A DNA stretch of 12,210 bases from Pseudomonadota bacterium (GTDB lineage: Bacteria; Pseudomonadota; Alphaproteobacteria; Acetobacterales; Acetobacteraceae), in the NCBI GenBank assembly GCA_021826485.1, contig JAKAZX010000075.1:1-12210 (forward strand). The letters are read 5' to 3'. Shown here in pieces: positions 1-6,951 of this stretch. A program made the translations under genes and the position numbers. The stretch's first letter is position 1. Each line of letters begins with the position of its first letter. The notes under the pieces are model-generated. The model did not search any database. It was not told the origin of the DNA and saw nothing but the letters and a program-made list of their open reading frames with translations.

Positions 1-414
1 GAAATCGTAATGGCCGAGCCAGGCGGCGATGCGCGCGCCGGCCACGTCCGGCCGCTCCGCGAGCGGTGCGTTGCCGGCGCCGCCCATCCATTCCTGCACC
101 AGCGCGCGCGCCCGCATCCGCGCCGCGTCGGTGCCGAGTGCCCGCAGGTCGCGCAGCCAGGTGAAGCCGTGGGCGTAGGCGCGCAGCAGGTCCGACCCGG
201 CGAAATCGGCGAAGCCGCCGGGCCGCAGCAGGCCGATGCTGCCGGCCAGTTCCAGCTCCCCCTTCAGCAGCGCGGCGCCGCGTGCCGGATCGCCCGGCCA
301 GGGGTCGCGCACCGGCAGCGCCGGGGCGTCGGGCACCCGCGTCATGCGCAGCGAGGGCAGGCGCGCCAAGGTGCGGCGCGCGTCGCGCATCCAGCGGTTG
401 GGATCGAGCGCCAT
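1..414 (-). CDS. Heparinase II/III family protein, N-terminal part (runs off left edge)
   Basis: The first 138 codons of a gene that continues beyond base 1. Family members are polysaccharide lyase-like proteins of roughly 500-600 residues with an alpha/alpha-toroid N-terminal domain and a C-terminal beta-sandwich; only part of the N-terminal helical region is visible. The readable sequence includes a Gly/Phe-rich FADFAGSDLLRAYAHGFTWL stretch and an aromatic WLGHYDF near the edge, typical of the start of the toroid. The ATG at 414-412 shares one base with the rpe stop (TGATG), so translation is probably coupled to rpe and the gene is the third of an rsmB-rpe operon. The family assignment rests on partial sequence and on the rsmB-rpe-heparinase order I recall from alphaproteobacteria. 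The true substrate cannot be judged, because the catalytic residues lie outside the window. Confidence 0.72.
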   Translation of the reverse strand, partial: MALDPNRWMRDARRTLARLPSLRMTRVPDAPALPVRDPWPGDPARGAALLKGELELAGSIGLLRPGGFADFAGSDLLRAYAHGFTWLRDLRALGTDAARMRARALVQEWMGGAGNAPLAERPDVAGARIAAWLGHYDF

Positions 415-1088
415 CACCGCCCGGCCCCGCGCAGCGCCGCGATGGCGGCGGCATAGTCGGGGGCGCCGAACACGGCGCTGCCGGCCACCAGCACGTCGGC
501 GCCGGCGGCCAGGATGTCGGCAGCGGTCTGCCGGCTGACGCCGCCATCGACGGACAGTCGCACCGGCCGGCCGCACCCGGCGATGCGCCGCCGCACCTCG
601 GCGATCTTGCCCAACTGGCTGTGGATGAATGCCTGCCCGCCGAACCCCGGATTGACCCCCATCACCAGCACCACATCGACGAGGTCGAGCACATAGTCGA
701 GCGCCGCGACCGGGGTCGCCGGATCGAGCACCACGCCCGGCTTGCGCCCGAGCGCGCGGATCGCCTGGAGGGAGCGGTGCAGATGCGGCCCGGATTCCGG
801 ATGGATCAGGATATGGTCCGCCCCGGCCTCGGCGAAGGCGGCCAGGAACGGATCGGCCGGCGCGATCATCAGATGCACGTCGAACGGCAGCGCCGCGTGG
901 CGGCGGAGTGCCGCGACCAGCGACGGGCCGAAGGTGATATTGGGCACGAAATGCCCGTCCATCACGTCCAGATGCAGCCAGTCGGCGCCGGCCGCCGCCA
1001 CCGCAGCGACTTCCTCCCCCAGACGGGCGAAGTCGGCGGCCAGCAGGCTCGGGGCGATCAGGGGGGGGTGCGCGGCAGACTGAGCCAT
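414..1088 (-). CDS. rpe: Ribulose-phosphate 3-epimerase
   Basis: Cytosolic TIM-barrel enzyme interconverting D-ribulose 5-phosphate and D-xylulose 5-phosphate in the pentose phosphate pathway. The product is 224 residues, normal for the family. Visible landmarks are the N-terminal IAPSLLAADF (11-20), LHLDVMDGHFVPN (38-50) with metal ligand His39 and catalytic Asp41, FDVHLMI with His72, the phosphate-site loop VNPGFGGQ (145-152), and SVDGGV with catalytic Asp181. The residue before VNPGFGGQ is Gly where Ser or Thr is common, a minor variation. The reading frame stays open upstream for 49 more codons, but that extension has low-complexity composition and precedes the conserved N-terminus. ATG 1088-1086 is chosen for that reason, with a weak GAG upstream. 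It lies 40 nt after rsmB and overlaps the heparinase start by one base. Confidence 0.97.
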   Translation of the reverse strand: MAQSAAHPPLIAPSLLAADFARLGEEVAAVAAAGADWLHLDVMDGHFVPNITFGPSLVAALRRHAALPFDVHLMIAPADPFLAAFAEAGADHILIHPESGPHLHRSLQAIRALGRKPGVVLDPATPVAALDYVLDLVDVVLVMGVNPGFGGQAFIHSQLGKIAEVRRRIAGCGRPVRLSVDGGVSRQTAADILAAGADVLVAGSAVFGAPDYAAAIAALRGAGR

Positions 1089-1128
1089 GCGCTCGGTTCT
1101 AGACGCCGGACTCCGCGGCGCACAAGGA

Positions 1129-2367
1129 TCAGGCACGAATGAAACGCGCGAGGAAGAATCCGTCCATCCCGCCGCGCTCCGGCCACAGCGCGGGGGTGGT
1201 GCGGACATGGCCCGCGGCGGTGATCGCCTGTCCAAGTCCCGGCAGTTCCGCCTCCTGCACCGGATCGGGGCGCAGGTCCAGGCGCGAGGATGCGGCGGCG
1301 GCGCGCTGCTCCCCCTCCTCCGGTTGCAGGGAGCAGACGGCGTAGAGCAGCCGCCCGCCGGGGCGCAGCATGGCGCAGGCGGCGTCCAGCAGCCGGTCCT
1401 GCTGGGCGGCCAGAGCCGGCACGTCGCGCGGGCGCTTCAGATGCGGGATGTCGGGATGGCGGCGGATCGTGCCGGTGGCGCTGCATGGCGCATCCAGCAG
1501 CACCGAATCCGCCGGCCGGGCCGGCCGCCAGGTGAGCGCATCGGCGGCGACCAGCTCGGCCGGCAGGCGCAGCCGCGCGAGGTTCCGGCGCAGCCGTTCC
1601 AGCCGCGCCGGGTCGCGCTCCACCGCCGTCACCGCCGCCCCGGCGGCCGCCAGTTGCGCCGTCTTGCCGCCGGGGGCGGCGCACAGATCGACCACGTGCT
1701 GGCCGGGCGCCGGCGCCAGCAGCCGCGCCGCCAGCGCCGCGGCGGCGTCCTGCACCCAGAACCCGCCCTCGGCGAAGCCGGGCAGCTCGGGCACACGGGT
1801 GCCGGCCGGATAGCGCCAGGAGCCGGTCGGCAGCCCCTCCCCGCCCGGCGGCGGCACCACCCCCGGCGCCAGGGTCAGATCGAGCGGCGCTTCCTGCTGG
1901 TGCGCCTCGGCGATCGCCCGCGCCTCCGTCCCCCAGGCCGCCCACAGCCAGGCGGGCGTGTCGAGTCGCGGCCCGTCGAGCGCGGCCAGCAGGTCGGGAC
2001 CGCCGGCCGCCACCCGGCGCAGCACGGCGTTCACCAGGCCCGCGAACTTGGCGAGGCCGCGCTCGCGGGCGAGCGAGACGGCGGTGGCGACGGCGGCATG
2101 GGCGGGCGTGCCGAGCAGCAGCAGCCCAGCCGCCCCGAGCCGCAGCACGTGGCGCACCGGCGGCGGCGGCGCCTTCGCCAGGAACGGCTCCAGCGCGGCA
2201 TCCAGGGACCCCAGGCGCCGCAGCACCGCGGCGGTGAGCCGGTGCGCCGCGGCGCGGTCCCGCGGGTCGAGCGGGGGCAGCGCGTCCAGCGCCTCCTCCA
2301 GCGGCCGGTGCCGGTCGAGCACCGCGGCGATCAGGGTGAAGGCGGCGTCACGCGTGGGGTCTTGCAT
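1129..2367 (-). CDS. rsmB: 16S rRNA (cytosine-C5)-methyltransferase RsmB
   Basis: S-adenosylmethionine-dependent methyltransferase of the RsmB/Sun/NOL1 family, which in characterised bacteria methylates C967 (E. coli numbering) of 16S rRNA. With the chosen start the protein has 412 residues. A NusB-like all-helical RNA-binding domain occupies roughly 1-125. The Rossmann-type methyltransferase domain follows, with SAM motif I DLCAAPGGKT (227-236), motif IV DAPCSATG with Cys295, and motif VI CSLQPEEGE with the nucleophilic Cys345. The conserved MDGFFLARF lies near the C-terminus (401-409). Three in-frame starts exist: GTG at 2409, ATG at 2385 and ATG at 2367. I choose 2367 because the family N-terminus begins around the residues TRDAAFTLIAAVL and because the two upstream starts fall inside the Pho box. 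None has a strong ribosome-binding site. It probably heads the rsmB-rpe-heparinase transcript and is divergent from pstS. Confidence 0.93.
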   Translation of the reverse strand: MQDPTRDAAFTLIAAVLDRHRPLEEALDALPPLDPRDRAAAHRLTAAVLRRLGSLDAALEPFLAKAPPPPVRHVLRLGAAGLLLLGTPAHAAVATAVSLARERGLAKFAGLVNAVLRRVAAGGPDLLAALDGPRLDTPAWLWAAWGTEARAIAEAHQQEAPLDLTLAPGVVPPPGGEGLPTGSWRYPAGTRVPELPGFAEGGFWVQDAAAALAARLLAPAPGQHVVDLCAAPGGKTAQLAAAGAAVTAVERDPARLERLRRNLARLRLPAELVAADALTWRPARPADSVLLDAPCSATGTIRRHPDIPHLKRPRDVPALAAQQDRLLDAACAMLRPGGRLLYAVCSLQPEEGEQRAAAASSRLDLRPDPVQEAELPGLGQAITAAGHVRTTPALWPERGGMDGFFLARFIRA

Positions 2368-2378
2368 CGCGGCCGCAG

Positions 2379-2418
2379 GTGTCATCGAACTGTCATGGAA
2401 CTGCAACACGTCCGTCGT
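2379..2418 (+). promoter_or_regulatory. Pho box: four PhoB half-sites upstream of pstS
   Basis: Four 7-bp units repeat at an exact 11-bp period: GTGTCAT at 2379, CTGTCAT at 2390, CTGCAAC at 2401 and CCGTCGT at 2412. Against the PhoB half-site consensus CTGTCAT they match at 6, 7, 4 and 5 of 7 positions. Seven-bp half-sites separated by 4 bp are the established PhoB binding architecture, and tandem boxes are known for strongly regulated pst promoters. The location, ahead of pstS in an operon that itself encodes PhoB, supports autoregulation. Binding in this organism is inferred. Confidence 0.88.
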
Positions 2419-2428
2419 GGCTCTCCCC

Positions 2429-2434
2429 TAGGTT
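2429..2434 (+). promoter_or_regulatory. Probable -10 element of the pst operon promoter
   Basis: The hexamer TAGGTT begins exactly 10 bp after the last Pho half-site (ends 2418), the same distance as between Pho box and -10 in E. coli phoA. It matches the sigma-70 -10 consensus at only 3 of 6 positions. There is no separate -35, as expected for class II PhoB activation in which the Pho box replaces it. Transcription would start near 2441, giving a leader of about 30 nt before the pstS ATG. Confidence 0.55.
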
Positions 2435-2469
2435 ACGCCGCGCCGGGGTCCGGCACATCAGGAGGACGC

Positions 2470-3495
2470 ATGAGGTTCACGCGGGGAATGCTGGCGATCG
2501 CGGTCGCCGGCCTGATCGGCGTCGCGCAGTCGCCGGCACGGGCGCAGCAGATCACGGGCGCCGGATCGACCTTCGTCTATCCGGTGCTGTCCAAATGGTC
2601 CGCCGAATACGCGCGCCAGGGCAGCGTCAAGATCAACTACCAGTCGATCGGCTCGGGCGGCGGGATCGCGCAGATCAAGGCGGCGACCGTGGATTTCGGG
2701 GCGTCCGACGCGCCGCTGAAGCCCGACGACCTCCAGGCCGCCGGCCTCGCCCAGTTCCCGGTGGTGATCGGCGGCGTGGTGCCGGTGGTCAACATCGCGG
2801 GCGTCGCCCCCGGCGAATTGCGGCTGGACGGGCCGGTGCTGGCCGACATCTTCCTGGGCAAGATCAAGTCCTGGGACGACACGGCGATCGCCGCGCTGAA
2901 CCCCGGCCGCACCCTGCCGGCCCAGCGCATCAGCGTGGTGCACCGTTCGGACGGGTCCGGCACCACGTTCAACTTCGTGGACTACCTGTCCAAGGTCAGC
3001 CCGGACTGGAAGGCGAAGGTCGGCGAAGGCACCTCCGTCGCATGGCCGACCGGCGTGGGCGGCAAGGGCAACGAGGGCGTCGCCGCCTATGTCGAGCGGC
3101 TCAAGGGCGCGATCGGCTATGTCGAATACGCCTATGTGGTGCAGAACAAGATGACCTACACGCTGCTGCGCAATGCAGCCGGCCAGTTCGTGCGGCCGTC
3201 CCCGGAAAGCTTCCAGGCGGCGGCGGCGAGTGCCGACTGGCAGCACGCGCAGGACTTCTCCCTGGTGATGACCGACGCGCCGGGGGCGCAGGCGTATCCG
3301 CTCGCCGCGACGACGTTCATCCTGATGTACAAACAGCCCAAGGATGCGGCGCGCGCCAGGGCGGCGCTGGACTTCTTCCGGTTCGCGCTGGAAAAGGGCC
3401 AGGACACGGCGAAAAGCCTGGATTACGTGCCGTTCCCGGACCCCGTCGTGACGCAGATCGAAGCCTACTGGCAGGCCAACATCCACACGCAGTGA
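2470..3495 (+). CDS. pstS: Periplasmic phosphate-binding protein PstS
   Basis: Solute-binding protein that captures inorganic phosphate in the periplasm and delivers it to the PstCAB transporter. The product is 341 residues, normal for the family. A Sec signal peptide spans 1-25 (positively charged start, hydrophobic core, Ala-Arg-Ala cleavage before QQITGAG); there is no lipobox, so the mature protein is soluble. Phosphate-contact motifs are in order: GAGSTF (30-35), YQSIGSGGGI (57-66), FGASDAPL (76-83) with Asp80, HRSDGSGTTF (158-167) and GNEGV (200-204). The start is the ATG at 2470, preceded by AGGAGG at 2460-2465. The frame is open for more than 400 codons upstream, but that is the antisense of rsmB. 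It is the first gene of the operon, directly behind the Pho box, with 37 nt before pstC. Confidence 0.97.
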   Translation: MRFTRGMLAIAVAGLIGVAQSPARAQQITGAGSTFVYPVLSKWSAEYARQGSVKINYQSIGSGGGIAQIKAATVDFGASDAPLKPDDLQAAGLAQFPVVIGGVVPVVNIAGVAPGELRLDGPVLADIFLGKIKSWDDTAIAALNPGRTLPAQRISVVHRSDGSGTTFNFVDYLSKVSPDWKAKVGEGTSVAWPTGVGGKGNEGVAAYVERLKGAIGYVEYAYVVQNKMTYTLLRNAAGQFVRPSPESFQAAAASADWQHAQDFSLVMTDAPGAQAYPLAATTFILMYKQPKDAARARAALDFFRFALEKGQDTAKSLDYVPFPDPVVTQIEAYWQANIHTQ

Positions 3496-3532
3496 TCGCT
3501 CGCCCACCGACCAGACGCATCCGGGCCACGTG

Positions 3533-4510
3533 ATGTCCGCCACCGCGCATGCCGCCGCCCCGCCCAGCCCGTCCCGCCGCCGCACCCGCGGCGGGACGGG
3601 GGATATGGCGTTCCGCCTGCTGGCCGCGGGCGCCGCGCTGCTGGTACTGGTGCTGCTGGGGCTGACGGCGCTGTCCATGCTGTGGGGCGGCTGGCCGGCG
3701 TTCCGCACCTTCGGGCTGCATTTCTTCATCGGCACGGAATGGGACCCGGTCGCCAAGCGCTTCGCGGCGCTGGTGCCGATCTACGGCACGCTGGTCACTG
3801 CCGCGATCGCCATGCTGATCGCCGTGCCGGTGAGCTTCGGCATCGCGGTATTCCTGACGGAAGTTTCCCCGCGCTGGCTGCGCGGGCCGGTGGCCGCGGC
3901 GATCGAGCTGCTGGCCGGCGTGCCCTCCATCATCTACGGCATGTGGGGGCTGTTCGTGTTCGTCCCCTTCATGGCCGACCATGTCGATCCCTGGATCGAC
4001 GGCACGCTGGGCGGGCTGCCGCTGATCGGGCCGCTGTTCGCCGGGCCGCCGATGGGCATCGGCATGCTGACGGCGGGAATCATCCTGGCGATCATGGTGG
4101 TGCCGTTCATCAGCGCGGTGATGCGCGACGTGTTCGCCCTGGTGCCGCCGCCGCTGCGCGAATCCGCCTTCGCGCTCGGCGCGACCCGCTGGGAAGTGGT
4201 GCGCAAGGTGGTGCTGCCGTACACCCGCACCGCCGTCGTCGGCGGCATCTTCCTCGGCCTCGGCCGCGCGCTGGGGGAGACGATGGCCGTCACCTTCGTG
4301 CTCGGCAATGCGCATGATTTCAGCATCTCCCTGCTGGCGCCCGGCAACTCCATCGCCGCGGCGATCGCCAACGAGTTCACCGAGGCGGATTCGGAAATCT
4401 ACCGCTCATCGCTGATCGCGCTCGGCTTCCTGCTGTTCGTGGTGACGTTCATCGTGCTGGCGGCGGCGCGGCTGATGCTGGCGCGCATGGCGCGGCAGGC
4501 GGGGCGCTGA
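3533..4510 (+). CDS. pstC: Phosphate ABC transporter permease PstC
   Basis: One of the two inner-membrane permease subunits forming the phosphate channel of the PstSCAB importer. The 325-residue product has a basic cytoplasmic N-terminus (RRRTRGG) followed by about six hydrophobic segments, starting near 28-50. Characteristic stretches are the PstC helix ELLAGVPSIIYGMWGLFVF (125-143) and the cytoplasmic EAA coupling loop beginning at Glu210 with ALGATRW (214-220) and VVLP (226-229), which docks onto PstB. The start is uncertain: GTG at 3530 and ATG at 3533 are adjacent, and neither has a good Shine-Dalgarno sequence. A later ATG at 3605 has a GGGACGGGGG upstream, but using it would remove the conserved GD-x-x-FR lead-in to helix 1, so 3533 is preferred. 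Translation may depend on coupling with pstS and pstA. Confidence 0.95.
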   Translation: MSATAHAAAPPSPSRRRTRGGTGDMAFRLLAAGAALLVLVLLGLTALSMLWGGWPAFRTFGLHFFIGTEWDPVAKRFAALVPIYGTLVTAAIAMLIAVPVSFGIAVFLTEVSPRWLRGPVAAAIELLAGVPSIIYGMWGLFVFVPFMADHVDPWIDGTLGGLPLIGPLFAGPPMGIGMLTAGIILAIMVVPFISAVMRDVFALVPPPLRESAFALGATRWEVVRKVVLPYTRTAVVGGIFLGLGRALGETMAVTFVLGNAHDFSISLLAPGNSIAAAIANEFTEADSEIYRSSLIALGFLLFVVTFIVLAAARLMLARMARQAGR

Positions 4511-4513
4511 ACG

Positions 4514-5359
4514 ATGCCGGTCTCCCGCGCGCTGCACCGCCGCCGCCGCATCGTCAACCTGCTGGGGCTGACGGTCGCGACGCTTGCCACCCTGTTCGGG
4601 CTGGTCTGGCTGGTCTGGATCCTGGGCGTCACGCTGGCCAACGGCATCGGCGCGGTGGATGCCAAGCTGTTCACGGAAATGACGCCGCCGCCCGGCGAAT
4701 CCGGCGGCCTGCTGAACGCGATCGTCGGCAGCGCCATCGAGATCGCGCTGGGCGTCCTGTTCGGCACGCCGGTCGGCGTGATGGCGGGCACCTGGCTTGC
4801 CGAATATGCGCAGGTCCGCGCGCTGGCCGGCACCATCCGCTTCCTCAACGATATCCTGCTGTCGGCGCCGTCGATCGTCATCGGCCTGTTCGTCTATGCG
4901 CTGGTGGTGCGGCCGAGCGGCCATTTCTCCGGCTGGGCGGGGGGCGTGGCGCTGGCGCTGGTGCTGCTGCCGGTGGTGGTGCGCACCAGCGACGAGACCA
5001 TGCGGCTGGTGCCGGCGACGATGCGCGAGGCGGCGCTGGCGCTGGGCGCGCCGAAATGGCGGATGGTGACGCAGGTGATCTGGCCGGCCGCGCGCACCGG
5101 CATCTCCACCGGCATCCTGCTGGCGATCGCGCGCATCTCGGGCGAGACGGCGCCGCTGCTGTTCACCGCGCTGAACAACCAGTACTGGACCGTCAACCCG
5201 GCCGATCCGATCGCCAACATTCCGGTGGTGATCTTCCAGTTCGCGCTCAGTCCCTATGACCAGTGGCACCGGCTAGCCTGGGCCGGGGCGCTGCTGATGA
5301 CGGTGGTGGTGCTGGCGCTCAGCGTCGGTGCCCGCGCAGCCCTGCGGCGGAGTCGATGA
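4514..5359 (+). CDS. pstA: Phosphate ABC transporter permease PstA
   Basis: Second permease subunit of the phosphate importer, paired with PstC in the inner membrane. The 281-residue product is of normal length, with a basic N-terminus (RALHRRRRIVN), a first membrane helix near 15-42, a periplasmic loop containing MTPPPGESGG (56-65), and further helices to the C-terminus. Diagnostic PstA features are LNDILLSAPSIVIGLFVY (111-128), the EAA loop from Glu172 (ALALGAPKW, then VIWP at 188-191) and RISGETAPLLFTALNNQYW (207-225). The ATG lies 3 nt after the pstC stop. The stop overlaps a possible upstream pstB start (ATGA at 5356-5359). The tight spacing implies co-translation with both neighbours. 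Confidence 0.96.
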   Translation: MPVSRALHRRRRIVNLLGLTVATLATLFGLVWLVWILGVTLANGIGAVDAKLFTEMTPPPGESGGLLNAIVGSAIEIALGVLFGTPVGVMAGTWLAEYAQVRALAGTIRFLNDILLSAPSIVIGLFVYALVVRPSGHFSGWAGGVALALVLLPVVVRTSDETMRLVPATMREAALALGAPKWRMVTQVIWPAARTGISTGILLAIARISGETAPLLFTALNNQYWTVNPADPIANIPVVIFQFALSPYDQWHRLAWAGALLMTVVVLALSVGARAALRRSR

Positions 5360-5370
5360 ACGGAGGCATC

Positions 5371-6186
5371 ATGGCCGACGGCGAAACCAGACCCGGCGAG
5401 GCCGCGCACGACGCCCGCGCCGAGGGCAGCGGCGCGGCGCAGGTCGAAATCCGCAACCTGGAATTCTTCTACGGCGCGACGCGGGCGCTGAAGGGGATCA
5501 CCCTCGACATGCCGGCCCGCCAGGTGACGGCGCTGATCGGCCCGTCCGGCTGCGGCAAATCGACGCTGCTGCGCGTGCTCAACCGCATGTACGACCTCTA
5601 TCCCGGCCAGCGCGCGACCGGGGAAGTGCTGCTGGACGGCATCAACATCCTGGACGCGGCGATCGACCTGAACGAGCTGCGCAGCCGCGTCGGCATGGTG
5701 TTCCAGAAGCCGACGCCGTTCCCGATGTCGATCTACGACAACATCGCCTTCGGCGTGAAGCTGCACGAACGCCTCAGCCGCTCGCAGATGGACGAGCGCG
5801 TCGAATGGTCGCTCACCCGCGCCGCATTGTGGGAGGAGGTGAAGGACCGGCTGTCGTCCTCCTCGATGGGCCTGTCCGGCGGGCAGCAGCAGCGGCTGTG
5901 CATCGCCCGCACCATCGCGGTGCGGCCCGAGGTGATCCTGCTGGACGAGCCGACCAGCGCGCTCGATCCCATCAGCACGCTCAGGATCGAGGAGCTGATC
6001 GACGAGCTGAAGCGCGATTTCACCATCGCCATCGTCACCCACAACATGCAGCAGGCGGCGCGCTGCGCCGACCAGGTGGCGCTGTTCTATCTCGGCGAAC
6101 TGGTCGAGATCGGCAGCGCGACGCAGATGTTCACCGCGCCGCGCGAGCGGCGGACGCAGGACTACATCACCGGGCGGTTCGGTTAA
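5371..6186 (+). CDS. pstB: Phosphate ABC transporter ATP-binding protein PstB
   Basis: Cytoplasmic ATPase subunit that energises phosphate import and, in E. coli, passes transporter state to PhoR through PhoU. The product is 271 residues. Visible motifs are Walker A GPSGCGKST (57-65), the Q-loop Gln112 in VFQKPTPFPMSIYDN, ABC signature LSGGQQQR (168-175), Walker B VILLDEP (188-194), D-loop SALD (196-199) and switch His224. The PTPFPMSI stretch after the Q-loop and the C-terminal RRTQDYITGRFG are typical of PstB. The start is taken at ATG 5371, which has GGAGG at 5362-5366. An in-frame ATG at 5356, overlapping the pstA stop, would add five residues (MNGGI) and is a real alternative. An acidic/Ala-rich leader of about 24 residues precedes the ABC fold. 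Confidence 0.97.
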   Translation: MADGETRPGEAAHDARAEGSGAAQVEIRNLEFFYGATRALKGITLDMPARQVTALIGPSGCGKSTLLRVLNRMYDLYPGQRATGEVLLDGINILDAAIDLNELRSRVGMVFQKPTPFPMSIYDNIAFGVKLHERLSRSQMDERVEWSLTRAALWEEVKDRLSSSSMGLSGGQQQRLCIARTIAVRPEVILLDEPTSALDPISTLRIEELIDELKRDFTIAIVTHNMQQAARCADQVALFYLGELVEIGSATQMFTAPRERRTQDYITGRFG

Positions 6187-6212
6187 CCCGCCCCCGGCCC
6201 AGGAGACACGCG

Positions 6213-6935
6213 ATGCCGGAAACTGCCGAACACATCGTCAAGAGCTTCGAGCAGGAGCTGAACCGCCTGCGCTCCCTCATCACCGAGATGGGCGGCATGG
6301 TGGAGAGCGAGGTGGCGCTGGCCACCCAGGCGGTGCTGGAGCACGACGACGACGCCGCCGCCGGAGTGGTGGAGGCGGACCCGAAGGTCGATGCGCTGGA
6401 ACAGCAGGTGCAGCAGTTCGTCATCCGCCTGCTGGCGCTGCGCCAGCCGATGGCGCAGGACCTGCGGCTGATCGTCGCCTGCCTGCGCATCACCGGCGAT
6501 CTGGAACGCATCGGCGACTACGCCGCCAACGTCGCCAAGCGCAGCCTCGTGCTGGGCCAGTTCAACCTCGGCATCGCGCTCACCGGGCTCGCCAACATGG
6601 GCCGTCTGGTACAGCGGAACCTCAAGGCGGTGATCGACGCGATCGGCGACAGCGATGCCGACGCGGCGGTGGAGGTGTGGCGGTCCGACGAGGAGGTGGA
6701 CGGCATCTACAATGCGCTGTTCCGGGAACTCATCACCTATATGATGGAGGACCCGCGCAACATCACACCCTGCACGCATCTGCTGTTCATCGCCAAGAAC
6801 CTCGAACGCATCGGCGACCACGCGACCAACATCGCCGAGACGCTGTACTACGCCGTGAAGGGCGAGCCGCTGACCGGGACCCGCCCGAAGGGCGACACCT
6901 CCGCCTATGCGGTGGTGCGCCCGCCCGAGAGCTGA
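6213..6935 (+). CDS. phoU: Phosphate signalling/uptake regulator PhoU
   Basis: Cytoplasmic peripheral-membrane protein that couples PstB transporter activity to PhoR and represses the Pho regulon under phosphate sufficiency. The product is 240 residues, mostly helical, made of two homologous three-helix bundles. Each repeat carries the metal-binding E-x-x-x-D signature: LERIGDYAAN (98-106, Glu98 and Asp102) and LERIGDHATN (198-206, Glu198 and Asp202). The start ATG at 6213 has AGGAGA at 6201-6206 with a 6-nt spacer, 26 nt after pstB. The C-terminal tail after about 216 is Pro/charged and probably unstructured. phoU directly follows pstB and precedes phoB, so repressor and activator are co-expressed from the Pho-box promoter. 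Confidence 0.97.
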   Translation: MPETAEHIVKSFEQELNRLRSLITEMGGMVESEVALATQAVLEHDDDAAAGVVEADPKVDALEQQVQQFVIRLLALRQPMAQDLRLIVACLRITGDLERIGDYAANVAKRSLVLGQFNLGIALTGLANMGRLVQRNLKAVIDAIGDSDADAAVEVWRSDEEVDGIYNALFRELITYMMEDPRNITPCTHLLFIAKNLERIGDHATNIAETLYYAVKGEPLTGTRPKGDTSAYAVVRPPES

Positions 6936-6951
6936 ATTCAGGGAGACGACG

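Noticed and set aside
1061..1068. Run of eight G in the rpe 5' region as a possible frameshift
   Set aside because: The frame across it is intact and gives the expected N-terminus leading into IAPSLLAADF.
414..1235. A 49-residue N-terminal extension of Rpe reaching to 1235
   Set aside because: It precedes the conserved Rpe N-terminus, overlaps the end of rsmB and has shadow-like composition; ATG 1088 fits the family length.
1087..3495. An 802-codon plus-strand open frame running antisense through rsmB and in frame into pstS
   Set aside because: The upstream 460 codons encode Arg/Gly/His-rich low-complexity sequence, the usual antisense shadow of GC-rich genes. PstS starts at 2470 with a good ribosome-binding site and signal peptide.
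3496..3532. Possible attenuator or differential-stability hairpin between pstS and pstC
   Set aside because: No stable stem is visible in these 37 nt; only the short CACGTG palindrome next to the pstC start.
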